From NCBI GenBank assembly GCA_902619485.1, contig CACNEF010000009.1:1-40230 (forward strand): 40,230 nucleotides of DNA, read 5' to 3'. The notes below the pieces were generated by a model. That model made no database searches, was not told the DNA's origin, and was given only the letters and a program-made list of their open reading frames with translations. Below are positions 35,562-40,230 of this stretch, piece by piece (positions within the stretch are counted from its first letter, which is position 1; every line of letters begins with the position of its first letter). Made by a program: the position numbers and the translations under genes. Origin of the DNA: an uncultured SAR116 cluster alpha proteobacterium. GTDB lineage: Bacteria; Pseudomonadota; Alphaproteobacteria; Puniceispirillales; Marisalimonadaceae.

Positions 35562-37613
35562 TCCAAGCCATTTTGGAAACCAAAGAGCAATGTCGGGATA
35601 AAACATTACTAATAACATCCCCGTTATTTGCAGAGCTATAAATGGAAGAACAGATACAAAAATTTCTTGTAAGGTTATATCTGCTGGTGCAACGGATTTT
35701 AACCAAAAACATGCAGGTCCAAATGGTGGTGAAAGAAAATAAATCTGAATATTCATAACAAATAACACACCAAACCACACAGCTGCCCACTCAGGCTCTA
35801 ATCCTAATTCTGGTGCCATTCCAACAACAACAGGAGCAAATACTGGGACAGTAATAAATGCAATGGCAATCCACTCCATAAACGTTCCAAGGATAACTAG
35901 AATTCCCATCATTACAAAAACTATTCCTATAGCAGGCAACCCTAATCCTGAAAATAAGGATCTCATAAAATCTGCCCCACCTATAAGATTGTAAATTCCT
36001 ACAAATGCTACAGCTCCTAAAATTAACCAAATAATTGTTCCAACCGTGGACATTGTTCCAGCAAGAGCTACTTGTAACAAATTCCAACTGTATGAGTTTC
36101 TAAACCAAGCAACAAAAATAGCACCTAAAACTCCAACTGCTGCAGCCTCGGTTACCGATGCAATTCCACCATAAATTGAACCCATAACGCAGAATATCAA
36201 AAAGATACTCAAGAAAACTGCATAGAGTTTATCTTTAGACATTTTCATTTCTTTTTTTCTTGCTTTTGCTACTTCTTCTGCCGTAGGTGCCATTGCTGGG
36301 TTAATATTACATCTTGCTAGTACATAAATAGCATATAATCCAGCAAGCATTAAACCAGGAACAGCTCCAGCCATAAAAAGATCTCCAATAGCCACTTGAG
36401 CAGATAAGCCATAAATAATCATGATGATACTCGGCGGAATAAGAGTTGCTAATGCCCCAGACGCACAAATTAATCCAATAGACATTTTTCTGTCGTAACC
36501 TAATCTAAGTAATTGAGGCAAGGCAACTAAGCCAAGCATAACAATTTCTCCACCCATAACACCTGACATTGCTGCTAAAACAACTGCCACAGCAATTGTT
36601 TGAATAGCCACGCCACCGCGTAACTTACCTGCAAAAATTGACATAGCGTCAAATAAATCTTCGGCGACACCAGCTCTTTCTAGAATAGAAGCCATTAACA
36701 CAAATAATGGCACAGCAATTAATGGATATTTTTCTAATAATCCAAAGGCATTAGTAGAAACTAAATAAAGTCCTCCATAACCAAAATAACAAAGAGCACT
36801 AAGAACTGACACAAATAAGGTAACAACCCCAAGTGGCATACCTGTCATCATCAATACCAGCATTAACACGACAATTAATATGCTTGCAGTACCTATATTC
36901 ATATCCTGCATGTTAAGGTAATCTTGCGGATTAATATGACTTCCGACTGCGGCATAGAGGGAGTTTATATATCCAGCGAAACTCTCTTCTCCTATAAAGT
37001 GGACTATTATAACACAAGTGATTCTCAAAATTATCAAACCACAAATTCCTAAAACTATTTTTTTTGCAATGTTAGAACTAAAATGCCTGTATAGGTTTAT
37101 CATTAATTGAATTATGTAAGTCGTTGCACCAATAGTAAGCATAGACTTTAAAATCATTGGCTGTGGAGAATTCCAGGCACTTCCCGCCTTTTCAAGCATC
37201 ATAACAGAATCAAGAGCACGAATGACTGAATCATCAATTAGTAACCATAGAGCAATTATGCCAACCACATATGCAATAAGATCAAGCCACCATTTACCTC
37301 TATCGGATGCCATTATATAAAAGACTGTTATTCCAATATGACGTTTGTGCAAAGTTACGTAAGCAGCTGACAACATCCATGCTGTTGCAGCTAAAACCAT
37401 TACAACTTCAAAAACCCACTGAGTAGGGGCATCAAACACGTATCTTGATATAACTTCGTATCCTGTCACAGCAGCACATATTAAATAAAGTTGTGCTACA
37501 GCTAGCCCAGAAAACTTACTGAAGTGGTCAAAAAAGGCAAAACGATCTTTCCCAGTCTCAAAATTTTCCATATTATCCAAGTCTAAACTTTGCTTTTGGA
37601 CTGTTTCTGCCAT
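35556..37613 (-). CDS. Fused TRAP transporter permease (DctQ-DctM), system 3
   Basis: A 685-aa membrane protein fusing the small and large TRAP subunits. Residues 1 to about 200 are DctQ-like (SRYVFDAPTQWVFEVVMV, LHKRHIGITVFY), a linker with additional helices follows, and residues from about 235 are DctM-like (LMMTGMPLGVVTLFVS, GVMGGEIVMLGLVALPQLL, IPPSIIMIIYGLS, FLSPPFGPACFWLKS). The start is the ATG at 37613 behind GGGGGAAA; an earlier in-frame Met lies 11 codons upstream. It diverges from the small ORF and dctP of the same system across about 110 bases. Confidence 0.93.
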   Translation of the reverse strand: MAETVQKQSLDLDNMENFETGKDRFAFFDHFSKFSGLAVAQLYLICAAVTGYEVISRYVFDAPTQWVFEVVMVLAATAWMLSAAYVTLHKRHIGITVFYIMASDRGKWWLDLIAYVVGIIALWLLIDDSVIRALDSVMMLEKAGSAWNSPQPMILKSMLTIGATTYIIQLMINLYRHFSSNIAKKIVLGICGLIILRITCVIIVHFIGEESFAGYINSLYAAVGSHINPQDYLNMQDMNIGTASILIVVLMLVLMMTGMPLGVVTLFVSVLSALCYFGYGGLYLVSTNAFGLLEKYPLIAVPLFVLMASILERAGVAEDLFDAMSIFAGKLRGGVAIQTIAVAVVLAAMSGVMGGEIVMLGLVALPQLLRLGYDRKMSIGLICASGALATLIPPSIIMIIYGLSAQVAIGDLFMAGAVPGLMLAGLYAIYVLARCNINPAMAPTAEEVAKARKKEMKMSKDKLYAVFLSIFLIFCVMGSIYGGIASVTEAAAVGVLGAIFVAWFRNSYSWNLLQVALAGTMSTVGTIIWLILGAVAFVGIYNLIGGADFMRSLFSGLGLPAIGIVFVMMGILVILGTFMEWIAIAFITVPVFAPVVVGMAPELGLEPEWAAVWFGVLFVMNIQIYFLSPPFGPACFWLKSVAPADITLQEIFVSVLPFIALQITGMLLVMFYPDIALWFPKWLGS

Positions 37614-37640
37614 TAAATTTCCCCCATACAAATTTTTAAC

Positions 37641-37671
37641 TTGCAATTGTCTTAGAATTAAGAACTATAAT
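37641..37671 (+). promoter_or_regulatory. Promoter candidate for the small ORF and dctP, system 3
   Basis: A perfect -10 hexamer TATAAT (37666-37671) has TTGCAA 19 bases upstream (37641-37646), a weaker -35 with long spacing. The -10 sits inside the palindrome ACTATAATAGT (37664-37674), whose complement reads TATTAT and could serve as the -10 for dctQM in the other direction. Transcription rightward would begin near 37678, shortly before the small ORF. Confidence 0.5.
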
Positions 37672-37723
37672 AGTATCTATTAGAGACATTAATTTTAGTA
37701 TGTCAAGAACCAAGGAGGAAATT

Positions 37724-37846
37724 TTGGCTAAACCTGTTAGAAGCGATCATGTAGATACTTACGGTCCCTGGGCGTGGATTGCTGGATTTGCTTTCGCGGT
37801 TTTAATTACATGGATGATGTTTTACATAGCTGATGGTTTCAGCTAA
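37724..37846 (+). CDS. Small single-helix membrane protein, 40 aa
   Basis: Short ORF starting at TTG (37724) five bases after a near-ideal AAGGAGGAA ribosome site and ending at TAA (37844-37846). An in-frame ATG at 37700 would add eight residues but has no such site. The product has a polar N-terminus (AKPVRSDHVDTYGPW), one hydrophobic helix (AWIAGFAFAVLITWMMFYI) and a short tail DGFS. It lies 22 bases before dctP of TRAP system 3 and after the promoter, so it is probably co-transcribed with dctP. I do not recognise the family. It might be an accessory of the fused DctQM permease, but that is inference from position. Confidence 0.65.
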   Translation: MAKPVRSDHVDTYGPWAWIAGFAFAVLITWMMFYIADGFS

Positions 37847-37868
37847 TTTTCACAAAAGGAGGAATATA

Positions 37869-38885
37869 GTGAAAAAATATTTAATAAGTGCTTTAATCGT
37901 AGCTGGCCTTACCTTTACAGGCGCTGCTAGTGCGAAGAAGCTTAAGTTTCAAATGAGTTCCAAAGCCGGTGACTGGGCTCACACTTATATGGGTGAAAAG
38001 GCAAAAATATTATCAGATCTTACTGATGGCAAATTACAAATTGAAGGATTACCAACAAAGTCTGTTGTACCTCACAGAGAAACAATTGATGCGGTTGCAA
38101 ACGGTATCTTAGACGGTGATTTCAATGCTATTGCATACTTTGCAGGAAGAGATCCAGCTTTTGCAATTATGGGGGACTTGATTGCAGGTTATGATACACC
38201 GAAACAATATCAAGAATATTGTATGCACGGTGGTGGAAAAGAAATGCTTCAAAAAATATATGATAGCGTTTTACCAGGTAAAATTCTTGTTCTAGGTTGT
38301 GGTCCTTACGGAAAGGAAGCTCTTGTTTCAAAGGTTCCAATCAATGGCGTAGCTGATCTTAAAGGTGTTAAAATTAGATCACCTGAAGGTTTAGCCGCTG
38401 ATGTTTTCAGAAGAGCAGGTGCTTCACCTTCTTCAATTCCTTTCTCTGAGGTTTATACTTCTCTAGAAAAGGGTATTGTTGATGCCGCTGATGCATCTGT
38501 TTATATTAACAATCATGCTAGTGGTTTTCATAAGATTGCAAAGTACCCACTTTACCCTGGTATTCACTCAATGGCGAACCTACAAACTATCATTAACAAG
38601 AAAGTTTTTAATAAGTTAAGTAAACAACATCAAACTGCCCTAACAGTTTGGACCTACATGACTTGGACAGCTAAGCTGAGAGATGCTGGCCTTGACGGTA
38701 GAGCTCAAGTTGCAAAAGATAAGGCAGCTGGTGACTTAACAATCATTGACTGGCCAGTTAGTGAGAGAGCAAAGTTCAGACAAATCGCTGTTGAGGCGTG
38801 GAATTCTGCTGCATCAAAAAGCCCACTCGCAAAAGAGGCTTTAGAGTCAAATCTTTCTTACATGAAGAAAATAGGTTTACTTTAA
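37869..38885 (+). CDS. dctP: TRAP transporter substrate-binding protein (DctP), system 3
   Basis: Periplasmic solute receptor (338 aa). The start is the GTG at 37869, six bases after AAGGAGG, leading into a signal peptide (YLISALIVAGLTFTGAASA, cleavage after about 22). An upstream in-frame Met would overlap the small ORF and lacks a ribosome site. The conserved anion-binding arginine is Arg170 in KGVKIRSPEG, followed by PFSEVYTSLEKGIVDAAD. It serves the divergently encoded fused DctQM. The overall style recalls receptors for 2-oxo acids or similar organic acids, but the ligand is not certain. Confidence 0.93.
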   Translation: MKKYLISALIVAGLTFTGAASAKKLKFQMSSKAGDWAHTYMGEKAKILSDLTDGKLQIEGLPTKSVVPHRETIDAVANGILDGDFNAIAYFAGRDPAFAIMGDLIAGYDTPKQYQEYCMHGGGKEMLQKIYDSVLPGKILVLGCGPYGKEALVSKVPINGVADLKGVKIRSPEGLAADVFRRAGASPSSIPFSEVYTSLEKGIVDAADASVYINNHASGFHKIAKYPLYPGIHSMANLQTIINKKVFNKLSKQHQTALTVWTYMTWTAKLRDAGLDGRAQVAKDKAAGDLTIIDWPVSERAKFRQIAVEAWNSAASKSPLAKEALESNLSYMKKIGLL

Positions 38886-38900
38886 ATATATAAATAATTT

Positions 38901-38938
38901 AGCTTGCTGACTTCTCTAGTTAGCAAGCTTTTCTTTTT
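38901..38938 (+). terminator. Terminator after dctP, system 3
   Basis: AGCTTGCTGAC (38901-38911) and GTTAGCAAGCT (38919-38929) form an 11-bp stem with one G-T pair and a 7-base loop, followed by TTTCTTTTT. It is a rho-independent terminator for dctP and overlaps the last codons and stop of the convergent amidase gene. Confidence 0.85.
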
Positions 38939-40230
38939 CTAAAATATACTTACATATTTCTAATAATTTTAAATCCGCACTCCAATTTGCAATAAATTGA
39001 ATGCCTATTGGTAAATCATCTTTACCTTTTAAAAAAGGAAGGCTGATTGCTGGAACTCCCATCATAGTCCAATATCCGTTAAAGATTGCATTACCAGTAT
39101 TCATTAGATCGCGAGGTGCTTGTCCTGGTGCTGCAGGAGTAATAATAGCGTCATATTTAAGAAAGAATTGTTTTAAAATTTGTTCCATTTTTTTTGCTTG
39201 TTCTATTGCTGATACGTAGTCACTTGCTGATACTGGTATTCCTGCTTCGATTCTTTTAACAGTAAAGGGGTGAAGATTAGATTTATCAGTTTGGTAATAA
39301 TTCATTAAAGAATTAGCAATAGATCCGTTCATAATAATTTCGTGTGCTTTAGCTGCATCATCAAAATCTTTTCCAAGGTCTAACTCTTCAATATCAAGTT
39401 GTACATTTTTTACAAACTCTTCAATTCCATGTTTCATATCCTCATCACCAAAAGTCCAAACAGGCCCTCTAACAAATCCAAATTTAATTGGCTTATTTAA
39501 ACTCACAGTCCTTTTATATTGGTAATTTTGAATCATATCTAAATCATTACTGTCATATGATAAAATTACTGAGGCAACTAAGTCTATGTCTTCAACACAA
39601 TTTGCATATATACCAGGGTGGTCTAATCTTTGAGAAATTGGTGACATTCCAGATCTAGATATTGTTCCAAATGTTGGTTTAAATCCAAATATACCTGTAA
39701 ATGATGCGGGTCTTAAAACAGAACCGCCTGTTTGTGATCCAATTGCTAACGGTACCATATAGTCTGACACAGCAGCAGCAGAACCCGACGAAGAGCCACC
39801 TGGGGTACATTCTAAATCTTTTGGGTTTTTTGTTTTACCAGGACCTGATAAAGCAAACTCGGTTGTAACACATTTACCCATAATTACAGCACCCTCATCT
39901 CTCAGTAATCTAACTAAATGAGCATCTTTAGATGGTTTTCTGTTTTTACATAAGAAAGATCCGTTTTCTGTGGGCATATCCTTTGTATCGATGATGTCTT
40001 TAATGCCAATTGGGAGGCCGTTTAATTTACCTGCAGTTTTATCTTTCCATCTTTTATCAGCTTCTCTTGCTTGGTTTAATGCAAGTTTAGGATCTAAAAA
40101 AATCCAAGCGCCAACCTCATTTTCTCGTAATTCTATTTGTTTTAAAAATGCTTGAACATACTCTTCAGAAGAAAGACAACCTTCTTCCATCATTTTTAAT
40201 GCTTCATTAGCGCTTAGTTTAATTAAGTCC
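38916..40230 (-). CDS. Amidase signature-family hydrolase (5' end outside window)
   Basis: Amidase family protein whose reading frame runs off the right edge. A Met codon lies at 40193, but 12 further in-frame residues upstream (DLIKLSANEALK) match the usual amidase N-terminus, so the true start is probably outside. Counting from that Met, the triad is Lys65 (GIKDIIDT), Ser134 (GGSSSGSA) and Ser158 (QTGGSVLRP). It is distinct from the amidase at 1973. The substrate is unknown. Its 3' end overlaps the dctP terminator. No gatB or gatC is seen beside it. Confidence 0.88.
   Translation of the reverse strand, partial: DLIKLSANEALKMMEEGCLSSEEYVQAFLKQIELRENEVGAWIFLDPKLALNQAREADKRWKDKTAGKLNGLPIGIKDIIDTKDMPTENGSFLCKNRKPSKDAHLVRLLRDEGAVIMGKCVTTEFALSGPGKTKNPKDLECTPGGSSSGSAAAVSDYMVPLAIGSQTGGSVLRPASFTGIFGFKPTFGTISRSGMSPISQRLDHPGIYANCVEDIDLVASVILSYDSNDLDMIQNYQYKRTVSLNKPIKFGFVRGPVWTFGDEDMKHGIEEFVKNVQLDIEELDLGKDFDDAAKAHEIIMNGSIANSLMNYYQTDKSNLHPFTVKRIEAGIPVSASDYVSAIEQAKKMEQILKQFFLKYDAIITPAAPGQAPRDLMNTGNAIFNGYWTMMGVPAISLPFLKGKDDLPIGIQFIANWSADLKLLEICKYILEKEKLAN

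Noticed and set aside
35503-36087. Two open frames (35503-35790 and 35791-36087) within the fused dctQM
   Set aside because: Shadow frames of the permease; rich in Cys and Trp, without domains or plausible starts.

Overview
The window is a gene-dense, strongly A+T-rich stretch of bacterial chromosome. The housekeeping order (atpG-atpD-atpC; rplU-rpmA-obgE-proB-proA-nadD-rsfS-rlmH-gpmI-ctpA-rppH) is typical of Alphaproteobacteria. Low G+C, very short spacers, overlapping genes and many substrate-binding-protein transporters suggest a streamlined marine lineage (SAR11-, HIMB59- or AEGEAN-169-like). That placement is inference from gene order and style, not from a tree. No spacer exceeds about 180 bases. 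I see no tRNA, rRNA, CRISPR array, insertion sequence or phage gene.

Layout. 1-1971 (+): end of the F1F0 ATP synthase operon (gamma C-terminus, beta, epsilon). 1973-12643 (-): an amidase and the housekeeping run, read from rplU down to rppH in at least two transcription units, with a strong sigma-70-like promoter before rplU and a terminator after rpmA. 12800-18789 (-): a branched-chain-amino-acid-type ABC transporter (livK-G-F-H-M) followed by an M23 peptidase. 18912-24994 (-): two complete tripartite TRAP transporter operons in tandem, each ordered dctP-dctQ-dctM.

25173-30838 (+): reads away from the second TRAP operon. It encodes an extradiol ring-cleavage dioxygenase, an MhpA-like FAD hydroxylase, an IclR regulator, a second extradiol/VOC dioxygenase, a fumarylacetoacetase-family hydrolase and a DUF445 membrane protein, and it ends at a clear terminator. 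Together with the divergent TRAP system it looks like an uptake-and-degradation module for an aromatic or hydroxylated cyclic acid. 30883-34804: an SDR-fold protein lacking the catalytic Tyr/Lys, an AlaX-type editing protein, and a methyltransferase/GMC oxidoreductase pair. 34953-40230: a TerC-family membrane protein, a fused dctQM TRAP permease diverging from a 40-residue membrane ORF and its dctP, and an amidase running off the right edge.

Most notable points: the compact aromatic module; the unlisted 40-aa membrane ORF before the third dctP; stem-loops just after all four solute-binding-protein genes, which fits high expression of the binding proteins relative to the permeases; and an SDR-fold protein without its active site.
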